Source: Legionella santicrucis (GTDB lineage: Bacteria > Pseudomonadota > Gammaproteobacteria > Legionellales > Legionellaceae). Taken from it: DNA of 64,000 nt. Shown here in pieces: positions 27,747 through 39,010 of this stretch. The notes below the pieces were generated by a model. It saw only the letters and a program-made list of their open reading frames with translations. It was not told where the DNA came from and made no database searches. Location: NCBI RefSeq assembly GCF_001468135.1, contig NZ_LNYU01000006.1, positions 47,245 through 111,244 of the forward strand, read 5' to 3'. Position numbers and translations under genes: made by a program. Position 1 is the stretch's first letter. The number at the start of each line of letters is the position of its first letter.

Positions 27747-27842
27747 CTAGTTGGGATTAAGAGTACGAAGATCTAGATCCCAACCCATATACTGACCCTG
27801 ATGATACTCATCCCCTGGCTCACATAATGGCATTTTAAGCAT
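27747..27842 (-). CDS. possible 31-residue open frame
   Basis: An ATG-initiated frame of 31 codons contains CEPGDEYHQGQYMGWDLDLR, which has protein-like rather than random composition. There is no ribosome binding site and the upstream frame is closed. It may be a decayed gene end or a true small protein. Confidence 0.25.
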   Translation of the reverse strand: MLKMPLCEPGDEYHQGQYMGWDLDLRTLNPN

Positions 27843-27900
27843 ACCAAACACTTATAAATGACCGCAGTATTCGACTACAATCAAAATTGCATAGGATCTT

Positions 27901-29265
27901 TTATTCTACCTTACGCCAAGTAGTCCCATTAGCTCCATCTTCTAACTCGATACCTTTGCTTAATAAGTCCGCTCTTATCTGATCGGCGCGTTCCCAATTA
28001 CGCTCAGTACGTGCTTGAAGTCGCTCATTGATTAATTGTTCTATTGATGCTTTGTCTTCGTCATCTAATCCTGACTGTAAGAAAGAGGAAGGATCTGTTT
28101 GCAATAGCCCCATAATATTTCCCAAATATTTCAAAGTAGCGGCTAAAATAGGCGAATTACTTTTATTAACTTCATGACTAAGCTGAAACAAAACAGATAA
28201 AGCAACGGGAGTATTAAAATCATCATTCATTGCTTGATTAAATTCGTTAATCCAATGATTATCTAATTCACCATCTGCAATAATACGACTGTCTTTGATG
28301 GTTTGATACAACCGGATTAATGCCTTTTTAGCATTGGTTAAGTTTTCTTCCGAATAATTTAACGAACTGCGATAATGACTACTTAAAAGAAAATACCGCA
28401 CCACCTCTGGATGATGTTTTGCTAAAACATCTGCAATAGTAAAAAAATTACCTAATGATTTTGACATTTTTTCATTATTAACCTGCAACATTCCTACATG
28501 CAGCCAATAATTTGCAAAAGGTTTTTCAGTAGCAGCTTCACTCTGAGCGATTTCATTCTCATGATGAGGAAATTGCAAATCCAACCCTCCCCCGTGAATA
28601 TCAAACTGCTCACCTAATTCACTCATTGCCATCGCCGAACATTCAATATGCCAACCTGGACGTCCTTCGCCCCAAGGGGAAGGCCAACTAGGCTCACCTG
28701 GTTTCGCTTTTTTCCATAAAACAAAATCTAATGGAGAACGCTTTTCCTTAACAATTTCAACCCGAGCTCCGGCCACTAATCCCTCTAGATCTTTATTGGA
28801 TAATTTACCATAGTCAGTAAATGAATTGACCTGATAACATACATCACCATTGTCGCTAAGATAGGCATTTCCTTTAGCAAGCAACCGTTCAATTAAATGA
28901 ATAATGCTATGAATATGTTCTGTAGCACGTGGCTCTCCATCCGGGGGTAAAATATTTAATGCCTGCGTATCCTCATTCATTGCTGCGATATATTGAGCGG
29001 TCAACTCATCTATAGGTATCGCTCGTTCATGTGCACGTGCAATAATTTTATCGTCAATATCCGTAATATTACGGATATATTTCACATCATACCCCTGGGA
29101 GCGCAGATAGCGGACAACGACATCAAAAGCAACCATAGAGCGCGCATGACCGATATGACAACGATCATATACTGTAATACCACAAACATAGATACCAATT
29201 TTTCCAGGTGAAATGGAAACAAACGGCTCTTTTGTTCTGGTTAAAGAATTATATAAATGCAACAT
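27901..29265 (-). CDS. cysS: cysteine-tRNA ligase
   Basis: This 454-residue class I synthetase shows [17 protein letters not shown] (HIGH motif, with the zinc Cys in VCG), the zinc ligands in WHIECSAM and HHENEIAQ, and KMSKSLGN. It charges tRNA-Cys in the cytoplasm. The frame extends to 29337, but the ATG at 29265 has AGAGGGA 6 bases upstream and gives the standard N-terminus MLHLYNSL. It lies 11 bases after glnS on the same strand. Confidence 0.97.
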   Translation of the reverse strand: MLHLYNSLTRTKEPFVSISPGKIGIYVCGITVYDRCHIGHARSMVAFDVVVRYLRSQGYDVKYIRNITDIDDKIIARAHERAIPIDELTAQYIAAMNEDTQALNILPPDGEPRATEHIHSIIHLIERLLAKGNAYLSDNGDVCYQVNSFTDYGKLSNKDLEGLVAGARVEIVKEKRSPLDFVLWKKAKPGEPSWPSPWGEGRPGWHIECSAMAMSELGEQFDIHGGGLDLQFPHHENEIAQSEAATEKPFANYWLHVGMLQVNNEKMSKSLGNFFTIADVLAKHHPEVVRYFLLSSHYRSSLNYSEENLTNAKKALIRLYQTIKDSRIIADGELDNHWINEFNQAMNDDFNTPVALSVLFQLSHEVNKSNSPILAATLKYLGNIMGLLQTDPSSFLQSGLDDEDKASIEQLINERLQARTERNWERADQIRADLLSKGIELEDGANGTTWRKVE

Positions 29266-29276
29266 ATTTGTCCCTC

Positions 29277-30932
29277 TTAACTCACTTTTCCCCAAGTATC
29301 CTTCAGATCCACCACACGATGAAAAGCACCAACACATCCCTCTTTTAATTCATTAACACAATAATATCCTAAGCGTTCAAACTGAAACACTTCACCCAAT
29401 GGCTGATTAGCTAATGCTGGCTCACAATAACCTTGTTTTATTTGTAATGAATTATGATTTAAAAACTGGAAGAAATCCTCTTCTCGACCAGGATTAGGAT
29501 CATTAAATAAACGATCATATTCCAATATAGCCACCGGATAGGCATGTTTGCAAGATACCCAATGAATCACTCCCTTAACTTTCCTGTCTTCGGGATTCTT
29601 TCCTAAAGTATTTTCATCATAGGTACAACGTAATTCAATAACAGTTCCTTGTTCATCATATATTACATCATGACATTTAATCACGTAAGAGTGACGTAAA
29701 CGTACTTCAGCACCAGGTGATAAGCGATGATATTTTTTGGGTGGCTCTTCCATAAAATCAGAACGCTCGATAAAGATTTCTCGCGTAAACGGCAAATCCC
29801 GTGTACTTGAATTTGGATCTTGTGGATTATATGCAGGCTTTAATAATTCAGTTTGATTCTCAGGATAATTTTCAATGACTATTTTTAACGGCTCCATAAC
29901 ACATAAAGCACGTTTTGCCGTTCGATTTAGCTCAGCACGGACACATTCTTCAAGCACTGACATATCAATTACTGAATCACTACGTGATACACCAATTACC
30001 TCGCAAAATTGGCGAATTGCTGCAGGAGGATATCCACGTTTACGCATCGCCCGCAAAGTAGGCATTCGAGGATCATCCCACCCTGACACCGCTTTTTTTT
30101 CAACCAGCGCACGTAATTTACGTTTTGAAGTAATTGTATGCGATAAATTTAAACGGGCAAATTCTGTCTGTATCGGTTTAGCAGGTAACGGTAAATGTTC
30201 AACAAACCAATCATAAAGAGGTCGGTGATCTTGAAACTCTAAAGTACACAAAGAATGCGTAATTTTTTCTAACGCATCAGAAATAGGATGTGCATAATCA
30301 TACATAGGATAAATGCACCATTCATCGCCTGTACGTTGATGATATGCATGGCGAATGCGATATATTACAGGATCGCGCATATTCACATTACCTGATTCCA
30401 TGTCAATTTTTGCTCGCAACACGTGGGCCCCATCAGGAAACTCACCTGCTTTCATACGCGCAAATAAATCTAAGCTTTCTTCAACAGGTCTATTCCTGTA
30501 AGGACTTTCACGACCAGGTTCTTGCAAAGTACCACGATAAGCACGAATTTCATCCATACTGAGGCTATCAACATAAGCCATATCTTTTTTAATTAAAAGT
30601 ACGGCAAAATCATAAAGCTCATGATAATAGTCAGATGAGTGAGTCATCGCATGCCAATCAAAACCTAACCAACGAACATCTTCAATAATGGCATTGACAT
30701 ACTCCTCTTCTTCTTTCATGGGGTTTGTATCATCAAAACGTAAATAACAAATCCCTCCAAACTCTTGTGCCAAACCAAAATTCACACAAATCGCTTTAGC
30801 ATGTCCAACATGCAAATAACCATTAGGTTCTGGTGGAAAACGGGTAACTACAGACTTATGCTTACCACTCGCTAATTCATCAGCAATCAATTGTCTTATA
30901 AAATGAGCTCGCTTTTCAGTTATTTCAATCAT
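29277..30932 (-). CDS. glnS: glutamine-tRNA ligase
   Basis: This class I synthetase of 551 residues has [15 protein letters not shown] (HIGH-type motif) and TSKRKL in place of the KMSKS loop, as usual for GlnRS, and a full C-terminal anticodon-binding beta-barrel. It charges tRNA-Gln directly. The ATG at 30932 ([11 protein letters not shown]) is chosen; ATG 30944, overlapping the trpA stop, is an alternative. It is packed directly after trpA. Confidence 0.97.
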   Translation of the reverse strand: MIEITEKRAHFIRQLIADELASGKHKSVVTRFPPEPNGYLHVGHAKAICVNFGLAQEFGGICYLRFDDTNPMKEEEEYVNAIIEDVRWLGFDWHAMTHSSDYYHELYDFAVLLIKKDMAYVDSLSMDEIRAYRGTLQEPGRESPYRNRPVEESLDLFARMKAGEFPDGAHVLRAKIDMESGNVNMRDPVIYRIRHAYHQRTGDEWCIYPMYDYAHPISDALEKITHSLCTLEFQDHRPLYDWFVEHLPLPAKPIQTEFARLNLSHTITSKRKLRALVEKKAVSGWDDPRMPTLRAMRKRGYPPAAIRQFCEVIGVSRSDSVIDMSVLEECVRAELNRTAKRALCVMEPLKIVIENYPENQTELLKPAYNPQDPNSSTRDLPFTREIFIERSDFMEEPPKKYHRLSPGAEVRLRHSYVIKCHDVIYDEQGTVIELRCTYDENTLGKNPEDRKVKGVIHWVSCKHAYPVAILEYDRLFNDPNPGREEDFFQFLNHNSLQIKQGYCEPALANQPLGEVFQFERLGYYCVNELKEGCVGAFHRVVDLKDTWGKVS

Positions 30933-30936
30933 TATT

Positions 30937-31746
30937 TTATCCATTATTGTCCATGGCATGTCGCATGGAATAAATTAAATCTGCTCCGGCCTGTAACATA
31001 TCATTATTCGTATTATAAGCATCCAGAATACTCGTAATTAAGGCAGCCCCTACAATAATACCATCTGTAAAACGAGCAATTTGTGCTGCCATTTCTGCTG
31101 TTTTTATACCAAAACCAACCATTAAGGGAAGAGTAGTTTGCGCTTTTCGGTGTTGGTATTGAGCTTTTAAAGATTCTATATCAAGCGCATCAGAACCAGT
31201 AACACCTTTTAAAGACACATAGTATAAATAACCCTTAGCAAACTTACTTATTAAGGCCATGCGCTCGTCTGAAGTTGTAGGCGAACAAAGGAAGATACTG
31301 TACAGACCATATTTTTGCCAGATTTTAGCAATTTCTTCACTTTCTTCAGGAGGTAAATCTACTATAATCGTTCCATCAATACCCGCTGCTACAGCTTGTT
31401 GTGCAAAAAGCTCATAGCCAAAATGCTCTATGGGATTTAAATAGCCCATAATAATCACTGGGGTTTCTTGATCCTGAACACGAAATTCTTTTACCATATT
31501 CAATACTGTATGGCAGTGCACGTCCTGGGCAAGTGCCCTCTCCATAGCACGTTGAATCACAGGCCCTTCGGCCATAGGATCGGAAAATGGTATACCTAAC
31601 TCTAAAATATCTGCGCCAGCTCTTACTAACTCACGCATTAACTTCACGGTGATCTCTGGATAAGGATCTCCTGCTGTAATATACGGACTGAGCATTTTTT
31701 TGCCACTCATCTTAAGACGCATCAAGGTGTTGTCAATTCGGTTCAT
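30937..31746 (-). CDS. trpA: tryptophan synthase alpha chain
   Basis: This 269-residue TIM barrel has [18 protein letters not shown], with the catalytic Glu and Asp region, and [15 protein letters not shown]. It cleaves indole-3-glycerol phosphate and passes indole to TrpB. Its ATG overlaps the trpB stop (ATGA), so the two subunits are translationally coupled. Confidence 0.97.
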   Translation of the reverse strand: MNRIDNTLMRLKMSGKKMLSPYITAGDPYPEITVKLMRELVRAGADILELGIPFSDPMAEGPVIQRAMERALAQDVHCHTVLNMVKEFRVQDQETPVIIMGYLNPIEHFGYELFAQQAVAAGIDGTIIVDLPPEESEEIAKIWQKYGLYSIFLCSPTTSDERMALISKFAKGYLYYVSLKGVTGSDALDIESLKAQYQHRKAQTTLPLMVGFGIKTAEMAAQIARFTDGIIVGAALITSILDAYNTNNDMLQAGADLIYSMRHAMDNNG

Positions 31747-32942
31747 ACGCTAATCCCATCAATTTGTGCCACAGTATGCATGTCTTTATCGCCACGACCC
31801 GATAAATTCACGATAATATTTTGATTTAGGGACAGTGTCTTCGCGAGTTTCATGGCATAAGCAATAGCATGACTGGATTCAAGAGCTGGAATAATGCCTT
31901 CAACACGTGTTAAAGTTCGAAACGCGTGTAAGGCTTCATCATCATTAATTGCCTCATAAATTGCGCGTCCAGTATCCTTCAAATAAGCATGCTCAGGTCC
32001 TACACCAGGATAGTCGAGGCCTGCAGAAATCGAGTGAGTGTCCTTAATTTGACCGTGTTCATCACAAAGCAAATAAGTTCGATTACCATGTAAAACACCT
32101 GGTTTTCCGGCTATAAGTGAAGCAGAATGTTCGCCACTTTCCAAACCTTTTCCTCCAGCTTCAACACCATAAAGAGCAACTGCCGTATCATTCAGAAAAG
32201 GATAAAATAAGCCAATTGCATTAGAGCCTCCACCTACACAGGCAACTAAAGCATCTGGCAAACGACCTGTTTTTTCTAGAATCTGTGCTTTCGCTTCAAT
32301 ACCAATCACTGATTGAAAATCTCTAACCATTTGCGGATAAGGATGTGGCCCTGCAACTGTTCCAATGATATAAAATGTATCATCAATATGGCTCACCCAA
32401 TCACGCATGGCTTCATTCAAAGCATCTTTCAGCGTACGTGATCCTGCTGTCACAGGAACAACCTCCGCCCCCAACAATTTCATGCGGTAAACATTAGATG
32501 CTTGACGTTTTATGTCTTCAGCTCCCATATAAACCACACATTCCAAGCCTAATTTAGCCGCGACAGTAGCTGAAGCCACTCCGTGTTGTCCTGCTCCGGT
32601 TTCTGCAATAACTCGAGTTTTTCCCATCCGTTTAGCGAGTAATGCTTGTCCCACAGTATTATTAATTTTGTGTGCGCCGGTGTGATTCAAATCTTCTCGC
32701 TTTAAATAGATTTGCGCCCCACCGATTTCCTGACTTAAGCGCCGAGCATGATACAGTGGATTAGGTCGTCCTACATAATCTTTTAATTCAGCATGCAATT
32801 CTGCAAGAAAATTAGGATCTTGTCGGTATTTCGCATAGGCCTCTTCTAATTCTTTCAAAGCATGCATCAACGTATCCGCTACAAAAATACCGCCATAAGG
32901 ACCGAAATGTCCACGTTCATCGGGAAGTTCTTTTTTGTTCAT
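31743..32942 (-). CDS. trpB: tryptophan synthase beta chain
   Basis: This 399-residue PLP enzyme has the Schiff-base lysine in [31 protein letters not shown], and the phosphate-binding [10 protein letters not shown]. It joins indole and serine to form tryptophan. Start ATG 32942 is preceded by AAAGG. A 101-base gap separates it from trpF; no clear attenuator or leader peptide was found there. Confidence 0.97.
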   Translation of the reverse strand: MNKKELPDERGHFGPYGGIFVADTLMHALKELEEAYAKYRQDPNFLAELHAELKDYVGRPNPLYHARRLSQEIGGAQIYLKREDLNHTGAHKINNTVGQALLAKRMGKTRVIAETGAGQHGVASATVAAKLGLECVVYMGAEDIKRQASNVYRMKLLGAEVVPVTAGSRTLKDALNEAMRDWVSHIDDTFYIIGTVAGPHPYPQMVRDFQSVIGIEAKAQILEKTGRLPDALVACVGGGSNAIGLFYPFLNDTAVALYGVEAGGKGLESGEHSASLIAGKPGVLHGNRTYLLCDEHGQIKDTHSISAGLDYPGVGPEHAYLKDTGRAIYEAINDDEALHAFRTLTRVEGIIPALESSHAIAYAMKLAKTLSLNQNIIVNLSGRGDKDMHTVAQIDGISV

Positions 32943-33043
32943 TAATCTACCTTTCTCAACCTCTTAAAATGTATACTGGACACAACAAAGCAAAAAACCA
33001 AGCTTCTTCAGTTTTCGAATTCCACTGCGCGGCGCCTAATTTA

Positions 33044-33670
33044 CTATCTGCTCCATAATCTCTGCATAAACCGACTCATTTTGCCATGATCTTTAACTCC
33101 AGGCGAGGCCTCAATCCCACTACATAGATCTACAGCATAAGGATGACATACTTCAATTGCTTTAAGCACGTTAGATTCATCTATGCCTCCAGCCAATATA
33201 TAAGGCTTTGCTATCTCTTGAGGGATAACTTTCCAGTCAAAGGCAAGCCCCGTTCCACCTCTTGCTGAATTAGAGGGAGTATCCAATAACAAAGCGCGAG
33301 CCATCGCAAATTCTCGTGCTGCTTGTTGAATATATTCTGCCGAATCAGCATGTATCGCTTTAATAAAAGGTTTTTTAAATTGTTGGCAAAATTCTGCTGA
33401 TTCATCACCATGAAATTGCAATAACTGAATTGGCAGTTCCTCTATGATTTTTTGCACTAAATCTTGTTCAGGATTCACCAAAACAGCAACAGAATTCACA
33501 AATGCAGGAAGACCGCTGAGTAAAACCTTTGCTTGCTCAATAGAAATAAATCGGGTACTTTTTGGATAAAAAACTAAACCAATAGCATCTACACCTAAAT
33601 TTACAGCACATGCGATATCTTCGCTACGCGTCATGCCACACATCTTGACTCGTACACGTGATGAATTCAA
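33044..33670 (-). CDS. trpF: phosphoribosylanthranilate isomerase
   Basis: This 208-residue TIM barrel has VKMCGMTRSEDI (catalytic Cys), LQFHGDES and the C-terminal DLCSGIEASPGVKDH phosphate site. It performs the Amadori step of tryptophan synthesis. The start is a TTG directly abutting the truA stop, with GGAG inside the truA end at good spacing, so translation is probably coupled to truA. Confidence 0.95.
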   Translation of the reverse strand: MNSSRVRVKMCGMTRSEDIACAVNLGVDAIGLVFYPKSTRFISIEQAKVLLSGLPAFVNSVAVLVNPEQDLVQKIIEELPIQLLQFHGDESAEFCQQFKKPFIKAIHADSAEYIQQAAREFAMARALLLDTPSNSARGGTGLAFDWKVIPQEIAKPYILAGGIDESNVLKAIEVCHPYAVDLCSGIEASPGVKDHGKMSRFMQRLWSR

Positions 33671-34459
33671 TTATTTCTCCAAAAGAAACATAGGGCCCGG
33701 GCAATTCTGTAATATAGAAAACTCTTGAGGGTAGTTTACTTGCACTAAATACAATCCATAGGCAGGTGCTGTTTCAGCCCCTAACCGTCTATCTTTTGCT
33801 TTAAGCACTTCCTCTACCCAAAAAACGGGTTTTTTTCCTGAGCCTACTGCAATGAGAACACCAGCAATATTTCGTACCATATGATGTAAAAAAGCATTAG
33901 CAGTAATATCAATTACTATCAAATCTCCCATTCGGTTCACTTGAAGCTTATGCACATTCCGCATTGGAGTATTCGACTGACATTCAACAGAGCGAAATGA
34001 GGTAAAATCATTTTCACCCAATAAAACTTGAGCTGCTTGATGCATGAGGCGATGATCTAATTGTCTGTATTGCCATGTTACATTACTGCGCAACAGTGCT
34101 GGTCTTATAGCACTATTATAAATCACATAGCGGTACCGTCTCGCAGTTGCCGAATATCTTGCGTGAAACTCTTCTGAGAGCTCTTTTCCCCATTTTACAC
34201 ATATATCTTTAGGTAAAAATGAATTTACACCATGGATCCATGCGCGAATACTGCGCTGCTTCTCACTGTCAAAATGAATTACTTGATTTGTTGCATGCAC
34301 ACCAGTATCAGTTCTCCCAGCACAAACTACGGATATAGGGAGATCTGCTACTTTAGATAAAGCGTTTTCTACAGCCTGTTGTACAGTATGCAATCCTGTT
34401 TGTGCTTGCCAGCCATGATACTTGCTACCATCATACTCAAGCACTAAAGCGATTCGCAT
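33671..34459 (-). CDS. truA: tRNA pseudouridine(38-40) synthase
   Basis: This 262-residue TruA has VCAGRTDTGVHATNQVIHF with the catalytic Asp, RRYRYVIYN and FLHHMVRNIAGVL. It modifies the anticodon arm of many tRNAs. AGGAA precedes the ATG. It leads the row truA-trpF-trpB-trpA-glnS-cysS. Confidence 0.96.
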   Translation of the reverse strand: MRIALVLEYDGSKYHGWQAQTGLHTVQQAVENALSKVADLPISVVCAGRTDTGVHATNQVIHFDSEKQRSIRAWIHGVNSFLPKDICVKWGKELSEEFHARYSATARRYRYVIYNSAIRPALLRSNVTWQYRQLDHRLMHQAAQVLLGENDFTSFRSVECQSNTPMRNVHKLQVNRMGDLIVIDITANAFLHHMVRNIAGVLIAVGSGKKPVFWVEEVLKAKDRRLGAETAPAYGLYLVQVNYPQEFSILQNCPGPMFLLEK

Positions 34460-34701
34460 TGGTTATTCCTGATAAAAGGGTCAATTTATAATACAGCATT
34501 TGTTTTGTCTATACTTTACCAGAATTGATTTCAAGTTTACTAATATTATAATTATTTCTGCTTGATAAATTTACCGTTACATTGCTCTCCCTTGTTGATT
34601 TATTGAATTCATTTATGATAGCTTCTTGGCTTGCAAATTAGGAATTAGCTAATTGATACATATCTATAACAATCTGTATTAAAAATTTGAGACTTAAATT
34701 T

Positions 34702-35496
34702 ATGAAATGGAATTTATTTTATCCATGTATTCCCGCCCTGTTACTTGTATGTCATAACGCCTCTTTTTCTAAAAATGCTGGGGACGTACAAAGCCCATCA
34801 TTTCAATCGGTTTTTAATGCTCAAGGGAACTGGTTTATTTCTCTTGGGGCAGGAGCACAATTTCCTGAGTTGCACTCTCATGTACAAGTAAATAATGGAT
34901 CTGAATTTTCAGCACCTTATAATTATGATCAATACTCAATCACCAATAACAATGGAGCAGTTATCGCAGCATCTGTAGGACGTCGATGGCAAAATGACAA
35001 TATTTGGTTTCCTTCCTATTCACTTAGCATATTTTGGCAGTATTTTTTCAAAACCCAGCTCAATGGTAAGATTACACAATATTCCTTACCCCAATTTACT
35101 AATTACAATTATAATTTAGACTTTACTTCAAACCTTCTATTAATCTCAGGAAAAATGAATTTATTTAAGCATGGAATGTTTTCACCTTATATCAATGGAG
35201 GAATAGGAAGCTCTTTTAATAAGGTCTCTAATTATAATGAAACAGCCTTAGCAGGTGTGACACCACGAGTTAGCCCAAGATTCAGAACCGCCAATACCAG
35301 TGAATTTGCCTACAATATAGGTGCAGGTGTAGATGTACATTTTTTACCTCAGTTTATTTTTTCCTTAGGTTATCTTTATCAAGATTTGGGCCCATACTCT
35401 TCGGGTAATGGAGTTGGAACATGGTCAAATCAATCATTCAATCCAGGCTCTTACCATTCCAATGAAATTTTAGTCAGCATGACTTATTTGTTTTGA
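34702..35496 (+). CDS. outer-membrane beta-barrel protein
   Basis: This 264-residue protein has a signal peptide (MKWNLFYPCIPALLLVCHNASFS), alternating aromatic beta-strands throughout and a C-terminal phenylalanine (SMTYLF), the usual Bam recognition signature. Segments such as WFISLGAGAQFPE and YNIGAGVDVHFLPQF resemble OmpW/OprF-like small porins. The frame begins at a TTG (34687), but ATG 34702 gives the cleaner signal peptide. It is transcribed against fimV and truA, splitting their usual adjacency. Confidence 0.7.
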   Translation: MKWNLFYPCIPALLLVCHNASFSKNAGDVQSPSFQSVFNAQGNWFISLGAGAQFPELHSHVQVNNGSEFSAPYNYDQYSITNNNGAVIAASVGRRWQNDNIWFPSYSLSIFWQYFFKTQLNGKITQYSLPQFTNYNYNLDFTSNLLLISGKMNLFKHGMFSPYINGGIGSSFNKVSNYNETALAGVTPRVSPRFRTANTSEFAYNIGAGVDVHFLPQFIFSLGYLYQDLGPYSSGNGVGTWSNQSFNPGSYHSNEILVSMTYLF

Positions 35497-35501
35497 CAAA
35501 A

Positions 35502-37472
35502 TTAAGTCTTCCCCTTTATCTCTGCAAGTAAGCGCTTTGCTTCTTCTTTTTGTTCCTGAGTACCATGTTTAAGTACTTCATCCAACGAGTTTAAAGCGGA
35601 TTCGCTATCTTCCATTCCAATATATGTTTTCGCAAGAGCTAAAAGTGTATCTAGTGCTTTTTCATTTTTTAAGGAAGAAAGATCCACATCATTCTGAGTA
35701 GTTTTCTCTGCATCAGAAGAAGTAAGAGTAAACTCCAAACCTTGTTCATTCTCGCTATCTACTTCTTTAGAATAGTTTGTATTAATAGGTTCTTTCGCAA
35801 TTGTGTCATACAAGCCAGATTCAAATTCTAATAGATTTTCTTCGGCTAGTTCTTCTTTAGATATACTTTCATTTTCGTGGCTTGATTTAGTTAATGGATC
35901 CTCATCTAAATCTGATGTGACATCTAATTGTTCTTCACTCTCTTCTGGCTTAAGAGGAGGTTCAATCACTGTAGGAACACTTTCCTGAGAATCATCAATG
36001 CTCTTTAATTTCTCTACCTCTGTTAATGGATCCGAAAATCGAAGTTCAGGAGTTAATTCTATATTGGGTTTCGATTTTAGCTCACTCATTTTATCTTGTA
36101 TAGCTGGCTCTTCCTTAGTGTTCATGAAGGATTCAATCGATGTATCAGCTTCTACAGGATGGGTTGGTTTTGGTATATTATTTTTTTTCTCTTCTCTATG
36201 TTTAAAATAATAAAATGCGATACTACCTGCGCCTGTTGCAATAAGTAACAAAATAATTAAAGACCCCAAATTAAAGAGCATACCGTTAAAAAAACCAGAA
36301 CTGTTCTGTCCAGCTATCCGTTCTTGTATCAACATTTGAATTTGCTTATGTAACGATGCAATTTCTTTATCGCGTACATCCAACTGCTTTTGTAATTTTT
36401 TATTATGCGTTTGTAATAAGCTTAATTGTTCTGTTAATAAAGCATTAGATTCTCGTAAAGAGTCTACTGCCGCGGTTGTAATCGATATTTCTGCATTTAA
36501 AGTCTTGCTTTGTTCATAGCTTATTTGTTTTTGATTTTCCAATGACGGTAATAAGCTTACTGAAGTAGACTCAGGTTGAGTCTGATTCGATACAGGGAGA
36601 GTCGAATCTGAAAATTTTGGCACTGGAGGAATTTGCGAATACTCAATAGGGAGATTTATGTTGGATGTTTGTCCTATCATATAAGGTGGTGATAATACAT
36701 GATTAATCGATATTTTTTCATTCCATGCTTTATCATGAGCCATTACTTCAACTGTCGCTAAATCAGCAGGAACCTTAACAAATTCTTGAGCAGATGGAAT
36801 TTTCAGACGAACTCCAACCTTTAATCCGTTTAAATTGCCATCAGTAAATGCATCTGGATTAGCGCCAACAATTGCCAGAACCACTTGCGGTAAAATTGCA
36901 TCAGAAGTTTTATATCTTTGTGCAATTTGCCATACATTTTCTTGAGCAACTGTAGGACCGTAGGTCTCATTCTTTTTGTTATGAATCTTCTTAGTTGATG
37001 AAACAACTGTATTTGGATGGTAATTAGAGAACCGCCGTTGATAGGTCAAACCACTTTGGGCAGTTGTACTGGCTAGTTTATAACCAGGAGGATCCAATAA
37101 TACCGTATAGACTTTATAGATTTGTCCTTTAGACCAAGTTAAGTCAATAATAAGCTGCAAATAAGGTTCCGTCATTCGCTCTGTCGAGTAAATAACTATA
37201 ACAAATTTCCCTTGCTTGTTTTTTTTAATTTCAAAAAAAAGTGAATCGGCTGCCCCCGGCCGTTCTACTCCAAGACTTTGATAACTTTGCGGATCAGCTA
37301 AACTAACGCGAACATTCGATAAAGAAATCTCATGTGCATCAATTAAACTCACTTCTGCCGCAAAAGGCTGTTCCAGGACAGACTTTACTTTCATTTCTCC
37401 TAAACCTAGTGCATGAACATAGGCTGGCAAAGTAAGCGCAAATAAAGCTGAAAATAAAACATTTTTTTTCAC
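35502..37472 (-). CDS. fimV: FimV-like polar hub protein
   Basis: This 656-residue protein has a signal peptide, then the conserved FimV N-terminus (LGLGEMKVKSVLEQPFAAE), a peptidoglycan-binding LysM-like region (about 180-225), a periplasmic coiled coil (about 330-390), one transmembrane helix (about 402-424), an acidic cytoplasmic tail and a C-terminal TPR-type FimV module (ALDTLLALAKTYIGMEDSES). FimV organises polar type IV pili and type II secretion in pseudomonads. The start is GTG 37472, with GGAG upstream. Its position beside truA-trpF matches many gammaproteobacteria. Confidence 0.88.
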   Translation of the reverse strand: MKKNVLFSALFALTLPAYVHALGLGEMKVKSVLEQPFAAEVSLIDAHEISLSNVRVSLADPQSYQSLGVERPGAADSLFFEIKKNKQGKFVIVIYSTERMTEPYLQLIIDLTWSKGQIYKVYTVLLDPPGYKLASTTAQSGLTYQRRFSNYHPNTVVSSTKKIHNKKNETYGPTVAQENVWQIAQRYKTSDAILPQVVLAIVGANPDAFTDGNLNGLKVGVRLKIPSAQEFVKVPADLATVEVMAHDKAWNEKISINHVLSPPYMIGQTSNINLPIEYSQIPPVPKFSDSTLPVSNQTQPESTSVSLLPSLENQKQISYEQSKTLNAEISITTAAVDSLRESNALLTEQLSLLQTHNKKLQKQLDVRDKEIASLHKQIQMLIQERIAGQNSSGFFNGMLFNLGSLIILLLIATGAGSIAFYYFKHREEKKNNIPKPTHPVEADTSIESFMNTKEEPAIQDKMSELKSKPNIELTPELRFSDPLTEVEKLKSIDDSQESVPTVIEPPLKPEESEEQLDVTSDLDEDPLTKSSHENESISKEELAEENLLEFESGLYDTIAKEPINTNYSKEVDSENEQGLEFTLTSSDAEKTTQNDVDLSSLKNEKALDTLLALAKTYIGMEDSESALNSLDEVLKHGTQEQKEEAKRLLAEIKGKT

Positions 37473-37722
37473 TCAGGAGCTCCACGCCCTTTGGAGTTGA
37501 ACTAGATTAGGGCTTAATATAAAAAAAAGCTAACATTATTTATGAATTGATTCAAGTAATTAGCTTCTATTGAGACAGAAGATCGCTCATTACATTCAAG
37601 ATGACGTTTTAGCCGGACTTATTCAGAATATTAATAATTTATTTTCTCACTCCAGTAAAACACTATTGCATTACATCAACTGCTAATTCATAATTGGCGC
37701 CTCGCTTTTCTCATAGGTAATT

Positions 37723-38589
37723 ATGTCAGCATCTTTAATTGATGGAAAAGTTGTCGCTTCTCTACGTCGCAATGAATTAAAAAAACAAGTGCAAGATCAC
37801 ATAGGAAAAGGGCATCGCGCACCAGGCCTTGCAGTTGTTCTCATTGGCAATGATCCTGCTTCAACAGTTTATGTGGCCAATAAACGAAAAGCATGTGCTG
37901 AAGTAGGTATAATCTCTCATTCTTATGATTTATCTGAAGAAACAACACAAGATGCATTAATTAATCTGATTGATCAATTAAATTGTTCTGATCAAATTGA
38001 TGGTATCCTCATACAATTACCTTTGCCCTCACATATTAATGAGAGAGCAATAATTGAACGCATCAAGCCAGAAAAAGATGTTGATGGTTTTCACCCCTAT
38101 AATTTGGGTCGACTTGCACAACGTAATCCTTTATTACGCCCATGCACCCCACTCGGTATCATAAATTTGTTAAAGCACTATCAGCTTGAAGTGAAAAGAA
38201 AACATGCTCTTGTTATTGGAGCATCTAATATAGTCGGTCGCCCCATGAGCTTGGAATTACTCTTAGCAGGTGCAACTGTAACAATCGCTCACAAATTTAC
38301 ACAACAACTCGAAAAACTAGTTCGTATTGCTGATTTAGTAATTGTGGCAACGGGAAAAATGGATGTTATTGACACTGAATGGCTTAGTATGGAGCAAATA
38401 ATCATCGACGTCGGCATACATCGATTAGCAGATGGTAGTATTAGAGGAGATGTTGATTTTTCACGTGCAGTAAATAAAGTTTCTTGGATAACCCCTGTTC
38501 CTGGCGGCGTTGGACCAATGACTATCGTGACATTACTTGAAAATACCCTAAAATCCGCTACAGGAATTTTAAACCACGCACCTAGCTGA
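37723..38589 (+). CDS. folD: bifunctional methylene-THF dehydrogenase/cyclohydrolase
   Basis: This 288-residue protein has [14 protein letters not shown] (catalytic Lys), [21 protein letters not shown] core, [11 protein letters not shown], and [16 protein letters not shown]. It interconverts methylene-, methenyl- and formyl-tetrahydrofolate. AGGTAATT precedes the ATG. It is monocistronic and followed by a REP-like element. Confidence 0.97.
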   Translation: MSASLIDGKVVASLRRNELKKQVQDHIGKGHRAPGLAVVLIGNDPASTVYVANKRKACAEVGIISHSYDLSEETTQDALINLIDQLNCSDQIDGILIQLPLPSHINERAIIERIKPEKDVDGFHPYNLGRLAQRNPLLRPCTPLGIINLLKHYQLEVKRKHALVIGASNIVGRPMSLELLLAGATVTIAHKFTQQLEKLVRIADLVIVATGKMDVIDTEWLSMEQIIIDVGIHRLADGSIRGDVDFSRAVNKVSWITPVPGGVGPMTIVTLLENTLKSATGILNHAPS

Positions 38590-38602
38590 CTCCTATTCCT
38601 CT

Positions 38603-38690
38603 GTAGTCCGGATTAGGCAAAGCCATAATCCGGGAGAAGGCGTGGTACAACAAAACTCCCGAATTACGATTGCGCCTCATCCGGGCTATA
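38603..38690. repeat. REP-like intergenic repeat, copy 2
   Basis: CCGGATTAGGC and GCCATAATCCGG form a near-perfect hairpin. They are followed by CGTGGTACAACAAAACTCCC, GAATTACGATTGCGCC and TCATCCGGGCTA, which pair partly with the first half. The second half matches the copies at 16023-16076 and 49700-49790. It lies between folD and a convergent small gene, where it may act as a bidirectional stop. Confidence 0.7.
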
Positions 38691-38744
38691 CGTACTATTT
38701 CAGTCTTAGGTACGCAGTAAAGTCATTTAATGCCAAATAAAGAA

Positions 38745-38942
38745 TTACTTATCTAAAACATCCCAATCAAAATCACCACTTAACTCATCGAAATCGTCCT
38801 TGAATTCTTCTTTTAAACGCTTACGCTCAAGCTTTTCTTCAAGCATACGTCTAACGTTCTTCCGATGACTCATAGATTCAACATCATCATCGTAGTTATA
38901 ATCAGAGAATGATTGGTCATCATAATCTTCGTGAAGTTCCAT
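38745..38942 (-). CDS. PA3496-like small acidic/basic protein
   Basis: This 65-residue protein has an acidic N-terminus (EDYDDQSFSDYNYDDD) and a charged helix (RKNVRRMLEEKLERKRLKEE) followed by an acidic tail. It resembles the PA3496 family, annotated elsewhere as putative envelope-integrity proteins. There is no signal peptide. It is divergent from rlmJ. Function is unknown. Confidence 0.65.
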   Translation of the reverse strand: MELHEDYDDQSFSDYNYDDDVESMSHRKNVRRMLEEKLERKRLKEEFKDDFDELSGDFDWDVLDK

Positions 38943-39010
38943 AACTTTCCCCTTTTATACTCTCTTAAAAAGAGTATAGTAGACAATTTAAAAAATGTTT
39001 TAGGAACCCT

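Noticed and set aside
32943..33043. Possible trp attenuator between trpF and trpB
   Set aside because: No Trp-codon leader peptide or alternative hairpins were found; it is just a 101-base gap.
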